Of a DNA stretch of 64,000 bases, positions 1-12,200 are shown piece by piece. The translations under genes were made by a program, and so were the position numbers. The stretch is from Ciona intestinalis. Taxonomy: Eukaryota; Chordata; Ascidiacea; Phlebobranchia; Cionidae. The stretch spans positions 133,252-197,251 of the forward strand of contig NW_004190488.1 of the NCBI RefSeq assembly GCF_000224145.3, written 5' to 3'. A model generated the notes under the pieces. It made no database searches, had not been told where the DNA came from, and was given only the letters and a program-made list of their open reading frames with translations. Within the stretch, counting starts at the first letter, position 1. Each line of letters starts with the position of its first letter.

Positions 1-878
1 ATAGAATCTGAACTTCAAAAACTTTTACAGCAAACATTGGGATGAAAGTACAGTTGAATTGTTTGTACTGAAACGATTCTGTAATGATTGTATTTAAGCA
101 TGTATAATTCTATGCCTAATGTATGGAACGTTTATTCTTATATTGTTTGATTTTCATCAATTTTCTGCCTGATTGACGTTTTGATTATAGAACAATATAT
201 TTTCTTAACATTGAAATAAAAAGAAAACAATTGATAAGCGTATATAATGAAGTTTTTAAGGTAATTTCTAAGTTAGTGTTTCGCATTTACGAAGCTATTA
301 TAGGTATAGGTGTAAAAGCATATACATAGTAGAGTGGGGGAGACGGGACAACTTTAGCACATAATACTTAATAACCTGTTCGTGTTTTACACAATTACCA
401 ACAGTCTATGGAAGTCGTTAGGATATAGTTTTATAATTTTTTGAATTTTACTACTAAATGGAACGAGACAACAGAGTTAAAAGATGTCTCATCTTCTGCC
501 ATCCTACTGTATACAAAATAATTTCCGAAACAGTGTTGACTATGTCGCGCGTTGTATAATTTCTAACGCATGCGTTAGGCTTTAAAGCGTTTTAAAGTTT
601 GTTTATACATAACAAACTATCACGATAAAAACTTGCAAAACTTGTGCCATTACTCATATGTCGAGTCACTTTGTGTTTTGAAACTCTATTTTAATTGACA
701 TGCAAGCATGTTTCTGCCAAAATAGTTTATATATATTGGACCTTTGGCGTTTCAGGATAGACCATTGCGTTACGGTAGTTTAGTTAAACTATTAGACAAA
801 CAAAATATATAGTCATTTATCTTAGTGACTTAGTTGATTAACATAAGAAATATTTCCGCCATTTTATTAAAGCGGAAT
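1..878. other. Upstream flank of the LDLa gene
   Basis: AT-rich sequence without a convincing coding exon. It holds one family B MITE (327-511) and otherwise nothing I can name. The promoter and 5' leader of the LDLa gene should lie towards its right end. Confidence 0.5.
327..511. mobile_element. Family B palindromic MITE
   Basis: First copy of the commonest short element here. It begins TAGTAGAGTGGGGGAGA and ends with the near reverse complement CCATCCTACTGTA, so the ends are inverted repeats flanked by TA. The middle carries the family core TTAGCACATAATA and a GTGTTTTACACAATTA-like segment. It is non-autonomous, with no coding capacity. Confidence 0.75.
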
Positions 879-3800
879 ATGCTAACTATTTCGTCTCGTT
901 CCATTCTACTTGGAGTTATATTTTGTTATTGGTATCACTCAGGTAATTGTGTTTTAGCTTACAAATTCAGTAAAAACTGCTTATGCAAGTAAAAACTGCA
1001 TATGTAAGTGAAATTAACATTTGTAAGAAGGGATGTACGATAAAACTTTTTAGCACATCGTTCTGCATAAATATTCCGTTTAAATTTACCCGGGGCCGTG
1101 GCAAAGTTAGCGCGCCTTCCTGTAACCAATAGTTAATGGGTTCAAGGCTCGTTGCTGCTACCATTGTGGCCGTGTGTGTCCTTGGGCAAGACACTTAACG
1201 GCAATTGCTCCAACCCAGTGGTCACTATAGTGCGTTGTTCAAATTATCATATATAAAAAAATATAAAAAAAAATATATATATTTACCCACAAAATAACAC
1301 AATAAGCTGGCACAAGATGTATAATCACCCGTATTATAATGACTATCGTTTTCCGGTCATGCGAGGATAAAGTAAGTTACATTCATTCACATACTAAAGA
1401 AATACATTAAAACGCAAATTGCTATTCAGCGACATAACTAAGTTTGTCATAACCGGGGTAAAACGGTACAGGGCGTAATAGGAATAATCTTTTAAATATT
1501 ATTCTAATAAAATCATTTTCATTTAGTTGCTGACGCTTTAAACTTGGATACTCTACAACAGGCCTGTCGGGCAGAAGACGGGTTTTTTGACTGTGGCAAC
1601 GGTGAATGCATCTCTCGACGTTTGGTAAAGGATGCCGGTCGAAACTGTCGTAACAATGCGGACGAGACAGGTAAACTATTGTAATATCCTACAGTGCTAA
1701 TATAAATGAGTCGATAAACGTACCTTGCTTTATCCTCGCGTGGCCGGAAAACGAAATTCGTTATAACATGGGTGTGTTATGTTTCATACATCTCGTGCCA
1801 GCTTACGAGTTACAACGTGTGTACCTTTGTAGAACGTGAATGGTTGCTTTTTTTGTATTTCTGAGAGTTTAAGAAAATTCAAGTTGACAATAATGACTAT
1901 CTGCACGACCCGTGTAACCAATTGACGTACATCCGTTGCTTTCACTTCACGACGTCAATGTTGTTCACAACATCAGAGCTAAACTCTAATGAGTGAGCAC
2001 GTATTAAAAAAATAACTTAATATTAATTAATATTTTTAAATCATGCGTGACAGTTGGTAAACTACAATAGCAAAATGCCGTACAGTATTGTATGTCACAT
2101 AAACTTATTGGAGGCAATTATAAATTATCATTCAAACCAAACCAGTGCAACACAACAGATGCGTAATAAAAAAAAACGTTGACAAAGAATGCATACAATG
2201 TTAATGTATATTAGCGGATTGCACATTTATTACTTAACTCCGCATACATTAATATTTTGGATACTTAAACAAATAAAGAAGCATTGTTTGAAATACAATT
2301 CTATGCAATATATACGTCTTGTCTACATTATTAAAAATTGGCATAGGTTACAATTCAGTCCCGACTGTTTGTATGGACACCTAAACATTGGTTAATAGTT
2401 CTATTGACCTGTAAAACGGGGGTGTCGAATCACATTATCGCACGCCTTTTTTAAAATTCGGGGTCAAAAGGCACCCTCGGAATCGCTAACTAAGCGACTA
2501 TGAATAGTGGTACATAAGTATGAGCAGGTATTATGCTACTATAGTTCACTATTGTTTGAGAAATAACTAACACATGTTCGATACCATGTTGCTATGTATA
2601 AAAAACAATTTCTTCAACTCATATGGTTTCCTTAAGTTTTCTCTGCATAATAGATTATATGCACGACACAATATGACTTTTAAATGTACAAAGGAAAGAC
2701 GTGCCCAATTACATGATTTGGCTAAAATGCTTTTCCTAAGCAAATTTGGCTATTCCTTAAGCTTTCTCGGTGCGCGTAGTGTTCAAAAGTGTTTTAACCT
2801 TAAGGTACCACTAATAAAGTTAAAAAAAAATCTAAATGAAATTCTCGTTAAATCGAATACCTGAAGTAAAAACACAATATACGTGGTATTTCCCATGGAA
2901 AAAGTGTGACTAAACTAGCTTTGTCTAGTTTCTTAACTCCTGAAGAAAATTAATCTTTTTTTCGGATTGTTACAATAAACGCATTGTGATTATATGAAAG
3001 AATTATAAAATATAGACGTCGATATGTACTAAAGTTTTGATTATAGAACATACAGATACATATTAGTTTTTAAAGCGTTTTAGTTTTTATCTAAAAAAAT
3101 TATTCATTCTAACAAAATCCGATTTTTTACTGTGCAAAGAAAAACTTTCAAATAATTATTATATCCCAGGACAAATTCAATGCACCGACAACGAAGTTTA
3201 TTGTCGCTTCATCAAACGTTGCGTGCCGAGACATCTTATCAATACACAGAATAGTTGTATTAAAAGTGAACAACTAATTCTACCATGCCGAAAAGACGAA
3301 GGTACGCTGAGTTAACAATGTATCGGTATTTGCTAGCTAAGATATAAAAACTTTGAATTGTTGTAATAATATACAGTAGCCCATGTTTTCCTTTGTAAAA
3401 TATAGTAGGGTTGGAAAAGGTGAGATACCTTTTCATTTTATTTGCTCATCCCATTTGGTTGTAAAGAAAGAACATTCCAAGAATTACAAAACTGAATTCT
3501 CACGACTTTATAACACTGTTTTTTTTTCTGTTTAAAACACAGTCAGGATAATTGGATATAATGTGCTAAAAGTGTCCCGTCTTCCCCCGCCCTACTATAT
3601 CCATAGTCTCGAGTGAATCTATTCTAATTAAAACTACACCAAATGCTTTGTGATAACGGAATTCATCTTACCGCAGCGTACCATATATGTATATGTTTTA
3701 AAACCATTACAATTGCTACATTAATATCCATTTAATATCAGAGTTTATGTGCACTAAGAGCCTTAAGTGCATACAACGCTGGAAAGTAATGGATGGCAAA

Positions 3801-4523
3801 TACGACTGCGCAACCATGCTTATTCCCAATGATACTAGCGATGAAGAAGCCCCACTATCTAACTGTACCAATTCCGAGTTACGTTGCCAATCTGACGGAA
3901 ATTCCACTAAATGCATTCCACGTGATTGGGTTATGGATGGCGTACCTGATTGCAGTCAAGGGGCGGACGAGTTGACGGCGTTGGTTTGCGACCAAGAGAA
4001 GGAATTTCAGTGCGTTTGGAACGGCCGATGTATTCCAAGATACAGAGTGAATGATGATTATAAAGACTGCGAAGACGGATCGGACGAGGCGATAAACATA
4101 ACTTGCTTGAATACTGAGTTCGCTTGCTTAGGAATATACAACTCTCCTATTAGTATGGGGAGACGGTGTATACCGAAAACTTGGCAACTAAACAATATCA
4201 CTGATTGTGCCGACGAAAGCGATGAATTTACAGCTCCGTTAAACGGTTCTTGTCCGGAGGGGAGTTATCAGTGCGAGAATTCATTAAGATGTATTCCAAG
4301 GTCGTATTTATGCGATGGTCTTGACCACTGTGGCGATTGTAGTGATGAGATAGAAGAATGCGAAGTACCGGTGATGTTTCGTTGCCCGAACGATATACGA
4401 AGGACTTGCCTGCATTGGTCTTATGCGTGCGATCCATACGCCGACTGTCCTAATGTGGAAGATGNNNNNNNNNNNNNNNNNNNNNNNNNNNNNNNNNNNN
4501 NNNNNNNNNNNNNNTCTTGTTAA
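879..4523 (+). CDS. Secreted/membrane protein with LDL-receptor class A modules (gap near 3' end)
   Basis: Four exons are visible: 879-942, 1527-1670, 3170-3301 and 3742 into the assembly gap at 4465. The ATG at 879 opens a signal-peptide-like stretch (ILLGVIFCYWYH core), followed by about eight degenerate LDLa modules. Each has the C-x(n)-C-x(4,5)-CIPR-x(n)-DC-x(4,5)-DE layout; clear examples are RCIPRYRVNDDYKDC and RCIPRSYLCDGLDHC. LDLa modules fold around disulfides and Ca2+ and usually bind protein or lipoprotein ligands outside the cell. Every intron is phase 1, typical of shuffled extracellular modules. Fifty Ns hide what follows NVED; the bases after the gap read Ser-Cys-stop (stop 4521-4523) if the frame is kept, which is a guess. 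No transmembrane segment is visible, so secreted versus membrane-bound cannot be settled. The exact family is not recognised. Confidence 0.8.
1092..1391 (+). mobile_element. Family A tRNA-derived SINE
   Basis: Defines the family. The head GGGCCGTGGCAAAGTTAGCG and the later GGGTTCAAGGCTCG resemble tRNA A and B boxes. The middle has TCCTTGGGCAAGACACTTA, and the tail ends CGAGGATAAAGTAAGTTACA followed by short ATTC repeats. This copy is near full length, in the first intron of the LDLa gene. Confidence 0.75.
1717..1836 (-). mobile_element. Family A SINE, 3' fragment
   Basis: Only the tail half is present, in reverse orientation (TTGCTTTATCCTCGCGTGGC ... CTCGTGCCAGCTTACGAGTT). Truncation at the tRNA-like end is typical of SINE insertion. 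Confidence 0.7.
3401..3600. mobile_element. Family B MITE
   Basis: About 200 bp bounded by TATAGTAGGGTTGG and CGCCCTACTATAT. Contains TTTAAAACACAGTCAGGATA and TATAATGTGCTAAAAGTGTC. Lies in the third intron of the LDLa gene. Confidence 0.75.
4465..4514. other. Assembly gap (50 N)
   Basis: Fifty Ns interrupt the last LDLa exon. The round number suggests a placeholder rather than a measured length, so the C-terminus of the protein is unknown. Confidence 0.99.
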
Positions 4524-4642
4524 GATATTTTATAGATTTACTATACATTCTTGTATTTGATCATTTGGTATGTAGTTGCACATTTGTTGATGATATTCTG
4601 CTTTATCATGTTTGAACACCACACAAAATGAACACAAATTGA

Positions 4643-4648
4643 AATAAA
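4643..4648 (+). promoter_or_regulatory. Candidate polyadenylation signal, LDLa gene
   Basis: AATAAA about 120 bases past the putative stop and four bases before the hairpin MITE at 4652. Confidence 0.4.
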
Positions 4649-4651
4649 AGA

Positions 4652-4810
4652 GGGTGCTAGTAAAGAGTCTCCCCGCCCCACCTTATTTGCTAACCACTAA
4701 CCCCTATAACCACTAACTCCTATAACCACTATCCGCCTAATCATCAACACCTAACTTCCTAACCTAGGGGTTAGCAAATAAGGTGGGGGGAAGACTCTTC
4801 ACTAGCACCC
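4652..4810. mobile_element. Hairpin MITE, 159 bp, distinct from family B
   Basis: The ends are long near-perfect inverted repeats: 4652-4694 begins GGGTGCTAGTAAAGAGTCT, and 4768-4810 ends AGACTCTTCACTAGCACCC. The roughly 70-bp centre holds imprecise repeats of the unit AACCACTAACYCCTAT. No coding capacity. A clear target duplication is not visible (A-rich on both sides). Confidence 0.75.
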
Positions 4811-5353
4811 AAAAATGAATTGCACTTTAAGTGCGAGCCTAGCTTTTAAAACAGGAACATCTTTAATAGAATATAACTTTATTAATCTAAGGGTTTAAGA
4901 ATTAATTTTAAGACTAGGCTAATGTTCAAACAAACAATTTTCTGTTTCAAATTGTATTATTTTATCAAGAATTTAGTTTAAAATTAAACTATATAAAAAC
5001 ATACTGCAGAACAGTGTGAAAAATAGTTGACTGACACAATATCTTACATTTCTCTTGTTTTTGCCACTTTTCAAGGCATCTACAGGCAGTTTCCGTAATA
5101 CCATTTTACCAACAAGTTTCTCTCTTCTAATGATTTTTTAGCAAGCAAATGAGAAAATGTTCTTAATGCAGACCCAGGTCTTTTTTAGCAAGTTAATATA
5201 AGAAATAAAGTCGTGGTCCATCAATACACTGTGCATAATTTATTAATATCTTGTTTCACTTTACAATTTTAACAAAACTAGAAGTAAATAATTATATTAC
5301 CACAATGATGTAGCTAAAAAAGTGTTTAATAAAAACAAGTTAAGGTTTAACAA
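4811..5353. other. Intergenic, between LDLa and KSR 3' ends
   Basis: AT-rich sequence between two convergent genes. I see no coding exon here. A minus-strand AATAAA (5239-5244) is the only feature I can point to. Confidence 0.4.
5239..5244 (-). promoter_or_regulatory. Candidate polyadenylation signal for the alternative KSR 3' exon
   Basis: TTTATT on the plus strand reads AATAAA on the minus strand, about 110 bases downstream of the stop at 5354-5356. Confidence 0.35.
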
Positions 5354-5492
5354 CTAATCTCTTTGAAAAGAATCAAAGTAAGAACCTAAAACAAAAGTTT
5401 TGGAGTTTGGAATTGGGCTCAGCAATGGATGATATCTATGGCTTGGTCTTGTGCCTAGTTGAATAGTAGGCATTGCGGGATCACTGTTTCCC
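5354..5492 (-). CDS. Candidate alternative last exon of KSR (45 codons)
   Basis: An open stretch after a good acceptor (TAATTTACAG|GGG on the minus strand). It encodes about 45 residues rich in Pro, Ser and Tyr (AMPTIQLGTRPSHRY ... GSYFDSFQRD) and then a stop, with AATAAA just beyond. It is phase-compatible with a possible internal donor CG|GTTATA at 6295 in the annotated last KSR exon, which would replace that exon's final residues. A chance ORF is possible. No homology is recognised. Confidence 0.35.
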
Positions 5493-6227
5493 CTGTAAAT
5501 TATACCGCATAAATAAAATTGTAAAAATCCTGGTTTTATTATGCTTTATATATGCCTATAACTAATTTAAGTTTCGGGATATTTTGTAATAATTAAAATA
5601 TTCAAAAATGTAAACTTACATTTGCTTATAACTTTCGAATGATGTCATGCAGCTTTAATACAGGAATCATGCGGTGATTTTCACTTGAAAAGTTAGTGAC
5701 CTTATTAGTTCACGCAGCAGAAAAGTTACTGAGTCAAACATGGAAATGTACATGCCAACTGTATGGAACTGTCCCAAAACATACAACTACTTTTAAAACA
5801 TACTGTTGATCCATTTCACCTAGATAGTATATTTTAAGCCATTTAACACAATTCATGTTTAAATACAAATCACCAGTGGTCTATATATTGAATATATTTT
5901 ACACAATGTAACAGATGCCAGAAATTTATTAAATTAATTATCTGACTGATTATTAGTTGGAACACTTAAAATGTACATAAACAAACAGTAACTCAGTTTT
6001 TTTGCAACTGCAAGCGGAAAATGTGTATCATAATATAGTTTTGGTCCGGGTTACTTGATCAGTAACTAAACATAGCTAAAGAGACAAAAAAGAAAATAGT
6101 AAAAAAATAAAAACTGAAACGAAAACCCGTTATCAGTCGTTAGCTGTGACTTAATAAAATAGGAATCTTTTGCACTTCATACACGCAACACTGATTGTAG
6201 ATTTTCGCAGTGTCAAAGAGAGAACAA

Positions 6228-9200
6228 TCATTCTGCCAAGTCATGCATTGTCTGTTGAAAGTTACCATGCCTTAAAGCGGAGCTATCATATAACCGATCA
6301 TGCGGTATTGGCCGATTAGCACCAGCCCTGCGAGGGTGCGATGAATATGACCTTTGAATTTGAACCTGAAGTCGTTTCAACAATCCCATGATACCATTGT
6401 CACTAAAATCTGGTCGCAGTTCTGGATCATACGACCATGCAGCCATCACAATATCCTAAGACACAGAAATAGTTATCAGTAATAAAATATATGTGCTACA
6501 TAGTAACATGCACGATACGAAAATTTTTAATTTTTAAAACAAACGTTCCAACTTCCATGTTTTGTTTGCTTACAACCCAGAATAAAGAAAATCTCCGTTT
6601 TTTTTTCTCCAAAATTTAGGCGTGTCTGATTCCGAAACAAATAACAAAGCATTATTTTGACCATAAAGACCAATGTTGGTGCAGTGCAAATACGGTTACT
6701 TGAAAACGGTTCGGGCGGAAAATTTTGGCTGTTTAAAATGCATGCAGGAAGAAATTATTCTTGTGCATCTCTAGTACTTAGTATATAATGCCCACAAAAA
6801 GCCACTAAAAACACCATAATGATAATAAACGTAATTAAGAGTAAACTTTCTTCTTTTTAATCTAGTATAGAAGGCATAACAGTATTGTCTTACTTTAACA
6901 TCTTTTCCACCTTGAAGTTGACTTAGATTTTGTTTTTTCCCGCAACTTGCTTGCCAAATAATTGATTCAGCTGGAGATCCTTGGAATGGCCACGCTCCAG
7001 ACAATAATTCATACCACACTGTTCTGTCGAAATAATGCTATAAATGTTAACAGTTCTACAGATACTATTCACTATATAAAAGTATCTGATAAAAAATGTA
7101 TGAATGAATCAAAACGTTATTAAAATGTACTTGATTTTACATAAACACAATGTACAGAATAAGCAAAATGCAAGTAACATGATTTATCCTCGCATAGTGG
7201 AAAACGACAGTCGTTATAACACAGATATTCTATACACCTCGTGTCTGCTTATGACTTACATGAATGTAACACAATTTAGACAGCCCATTAGAGACCACGG
7301 GGTTGGAGCAATTGCCCTGTTTTGCCCAGAAACACGGCTACAACGGTAGCAGCAACAAACCTAGAACCCCTAACCTCTGGAATAGAGGCAGACGCGGTAA
7401 CCACTTTGCCACGGCGCCGGACAAAACAAGTTTAATGGTAAACTGGTAAGTCATATTTTTCCGTAACATAATAAATGATTGTTGTTTTATTACTTACCCA
7501 AATGCATAGATATCAGATTGTTCTGTGTATGGTAACGAAGATATAACATCATCTCCCTCACTGCAGGGAAAACGAAGTGCTTTAATTACTTCTGGTGCGA
7601 GGTAACATAACCAACCATCGGGTATTGCAAGGGTTCCTTCTTTTGAACTGCATTGTTAAATTGAATATGAAAGTTATTTCTTGTTTCGGGATAGTTGCAC
7701 ATTCAAAAAATTAAAACTTTGGTACAATTTTCAAGTGCAACTAAAAAATCTTATCCAGTTTTAAAGAGATTTTTTTTCGCCAATAACTAGCATAAACACA
7801 GTTTCTATAAATATTTAACATACTGAAATATTTTATTTTCATTTTAACCTTTATTCCTCTTTTTTAAGTTTGGATTTTAATTTCTATTTTACTTTATTAA
7901 TTAATAATTATGAAATTTATAAAAAAATTAATCAAAAAATGAAATGGATTTTAATTTGTTTAACGAAAAGCAGCTAGATCAGGGCTAGAATGACAGAAAA
8001 AAATACAGTTATTTTGGAATTTTGGTGTATACATGAATTAGCAAACCTATGTCAAAGTCAAATAAATGACACTTCATTTATCAATATTTACATACCCTTT
8101 GTTGCCACCTGACACAGCGTGTAAACCAACAAGTCCGAAATCAGTAATTACGACGCGCTTGCCATCAACGAAAATATTTTTCGATTTCAAATCTTTGTGG
8201 ATTATGTTTTTGGAATGTAAGTAGCCCATTCCCTAAAAACAGAGTTTAAAATTAGATATCTATATTATAGTAGGGTGGGAAAGATGGGACACTTTATTAT
8301 TCCATTTTTTGTCTCATTTGGTAGTAGACAAAGGATACTTACAGGATTACAAATTTTATTACCGTATCCTCACGACTCCTATAGAGCGTTGTTAATTGTT
8401 TAAAACACGATTAAAATATATATATATATTATGTGCTAAAGGTGTCCCATTTTCCCCCCTCTTCTATATTGTTATCCAACTGTCTATCTAATTAAACCAA
8501 ATATTACCTGAACAATATGCTGTGCAATGACCTTTGCTCGATTTATAGAGACCGGATTCGATTTTCCACTTCGTATATAATTATACAAAGAGTAACCCCG
8601 GCAAAATCCCGTCACAATAGCAAGGTGTGGGGGGTTCATGCACGACCCCATGAATAATTCCAGGTTTTCGTGTCGAACTTTTTTATAAATCATCACCTGA
8701 AGGATTGAATGAATGAATGTAACTTGCTTTATCCTCGCGTGGCTGGGAAATGACAGTCGTTATCACACGGGTGTTCTGTTTCATACACCTCGTGACAGTT
8801 TATAGATGCAATGTATGTAACTTTGTCGGTTATTGTATTTTTGTTTCACCCATTCATTCATAAATGTATATTTATTTTTAAAAGTGTTAAAAAAACAAAA
8901 AAATTAGAGAAATGTTACTTAGAAAAACGAAAAAAATACAGAAAAACCAACTTCTTGTTTAAAAGCTTGTAATTTATCTTCATCATTGATATTAATATGA
9001 ATCTCCCTGATGGCAACTTCTCCATGCCAGTGACCACGATGTACAACTCCTACTCTACCATGACCGATGATTTCAGATTTCTTTAATTCACTGTATGGTA
9101 TGTCCCATTCCTCTGGCAAAGACTGTTTAAGAAATTATAGTTAAAAGGTTTGGCGAACCACTGTTGTAAACCGGAAATACTAAATTAAAAACAACATAAA

Positions 9201-12200
9201 TGGTTAAGGTTTTTGCTGCTTAGCTATCAAAAAAAAAAATTTGTTTAATACCAAAGCAAACTGTAACGGTCTGGTGTTACGAAAAACGGTTAAAATTTAT
9301 GGAAAAGGAACTTAATTCCGTACTTTTCGTAGTAAAGGAACCTTACTGAGTTACTGTATTTCTTCAAACAAGAATTGTACAAATCAATCAGAACTGGATC
9401 AGGGTCAGATTCGCAGAATTTAATACCGAGCACAATACTTACATTTCCTTGTTGAAAAATGTTGGCTCTAACATTTGTTTCGTCCAAAACTTCAGGTTCA
9501 GTGATAGTGTCTTCTTTATCGGAGTCAACATTTTCTATGGTTGCGTTCGAGATCTCGGGTTCGGGAATAATCGTTCGATCCGTATCTACAAAACTTGATG
9601 GACGAGACGATGTCATCGATGAAGAACCACTCGGAAGGTAGAACTCATGAGGGGGGTTGCCGGGACAAACTAGAGGGTTAAAAACTTAAGTTTATTTGAT
9701 GTTTTGGTAAAGTGGTTACTTGACTGCCTTTACCCTAGACTAGAGGTTAATGGTTCACTGCTACCATTGTAGGCGTATGTGTCCTTGGGCAAGACACTTA
9801 CCGACAATTGCTCCAACCCTGTGTTCAATAATAGGTGGTGCAAGTTGTCAGCCATACAGAAAAACAATTAGCCAAAAAGTTACATACGTGGTAACTTGTA
9901 AGCAGGTACGAGATGTATGAAACAGAACATCTGTGTTATAACGACTGTCATTTTTCCAAAAATAAAGCAAATTACATTTATGTTTGTTCATTTCTTATAC
10001 AAATCTGTCTTGGTATTTAGAATATTTTAACTAAGTAATTTCGGGATAGAGAATACAACAACTATTAGCGGAATGTAATATGATATATATATATATTGAT
10101 AACATATAGTATTAGTGTTTAATTGTAGTATAATTTTACACAGCCAGTGTTTTTTCAATTGGACACACTACGCTTGACAAATACATTTACTTTAAAAAAC
10201 ATCTTTCTATTACCTCCAACAGCTAACTGCATTTTGTTTTTTTCTGACTCATTCTGTTGCACAAGAGATGAACTATGGGGCAACGTATCTGATCGTTTTC
10301 TTTGGCAAGGAGTGAGTGGTGCAGATGGTGGAACCTCATCTATTATTATTTAAATAAATTGAGTTAACTGTGCATTTAAAAATAACATCTATTATTTATA
10401 CAAATTTAGGTTAAAGTATTTTGTATAAAAGTGCACATTAAAAAACCCCACCAACTAAAAAAGGTGCACAGTTAAAAATAACACTAACCCCCAAAAATAT
10501 GCGGTTAAAAATAAGACTAACCAAGAATATGCTCGGTGCTTTTATTTCTTTTCAACTTGGTCACTTTTCCAACTTTGGCAAACAATGCTTTAACACTCTT
10601 AAAGGCGGATTTAGGAGTTTTTGGTGTACGTGGAGATTGCACAGCAATAGCTGCGATTTCTCGGTCTCTAGACCACATCTCGTGGTTACACGGAGTGGCC
10701 GGCGTCATTGGTGTTCTATGTACAGTACAAATATGTAAATGCGAAACATGATCTCAAAAATGTACAGTCATGAGAATTACTATTAGTGTTTTTATACATT
10801 GTGTTTTTACTTTTAATGAAAATGAAAGGGTTATAACTTAATATAAGTAATAACTATTTTAACAGTGTATAGGCTTTAGGTTAGTAGGTTTAGCTCTTAG
10901 CTTAATTAAGAATTGTTATAATAACTGTTCTATTTGTTTATAATTAAGTGCTTTGCAATAGATTCTCACCGTGGTGATAATGGCGATGGACCTGTGGTGT
11001 TACCTATGTGACCTTCTGGTGAAACAGTTGTTGAGCTACGACGTGAAGCTGTTTTAAAGTGAAAGAAATTTAGTTTGAAATAAGATGGGAAACCTTTAGC
11101 ACATAATATCTAAATATCCTTATTGTGTTTTAAACAAGTAAAAATGGTCTATGGGAGTCGTGAGGATACAGTTTTATAATTTTTTTAAATGTTCTTTGTT
11201 TTCTATCTTAACTTATGCACATATACTTAAAATTGTGAAACGAAGGTTTAACTATAAAAAAGGTAACCTTTGACTTTAAGTAACTGATGTTTTCTCAACT
11301 GTCAAAATTTGTGTATACCAACTGCAGTATCTAAAAACACCACTGCACATTCAAATCTCAATTTTCATTATACCTGATCTTGATATGTGGATATAGTTTG
11401 GCATATCCCCTTCATTTAAGATGAGATTTCCAGGTCTGGGCTTATTTTTCTTTCCTGGCCGTGAGGGAATCAGTCGTGAGGAAGTTGGAGGAAGGGTTGT
11501 GATTGAAGATAAACTGTGGTTGGATGCTGACATTGTGCTGTCCAAAGTAACATTCGAAGCCACTCGGTTTGTAAACTGTGATGAAGATATGAGGAAATGT
11601 ATGCAGCCAGTGGCGCAGCAGCCAGGGGGGTTTAGGGGGTTGCAACACCCCCCCCCCCTCTTATAAACCCCCCCCATAAAAAAAAATATAATAATAAATA
11701 AATTTTTTGATTAAAATTCCCCCATTTTTTTCTGGCTGCACCACTGTATGCATCATAGGCCAAAACATTTTAGATGCAGAAAATATATAAGTGAATGTAT
11801 TGGAAACTGGAACTAAGGCCAAAACTGTTTAGCATGCAGGGGAGGCAGGGATAGTTAGACCTGCATTCTTTTAAAACAAATTTGATACTAATGTTTACAG
11901 ATTAAAGCAGTGCAGCCAGTTCAGGGTAGGCCTGCTTAAATTGCCATCAAGGCTTGGCTCCAATGTACTGTATAAACTAATAGGTCAAAAAGTCTGCACG
12001 CAAAGCAAAGTAAATTTCCAGATAAACTTTACTAAATAGTCTAAATAATCATTTAATTATGCTTTTCCTTACATGCCATTCAGATGACTTTGATGGCTTT
12101 AGTTGGTTGAATGGTGGCAGCAACGAGTTGCTTAAACTTGATTTAACTGGACGACCAAGTGAAGTTCCTGCTCCTGTTGATAAAACTCTATCCCTGTTCA

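Noticed and set aside
2574-2864. 96-codon plus-strand ORF in an LDLa intron
   Set aside because: Low-complexity, Lys/Phe/Leu-rich, no splice context and no recognisable domain; likely chance in AT-rich intron.
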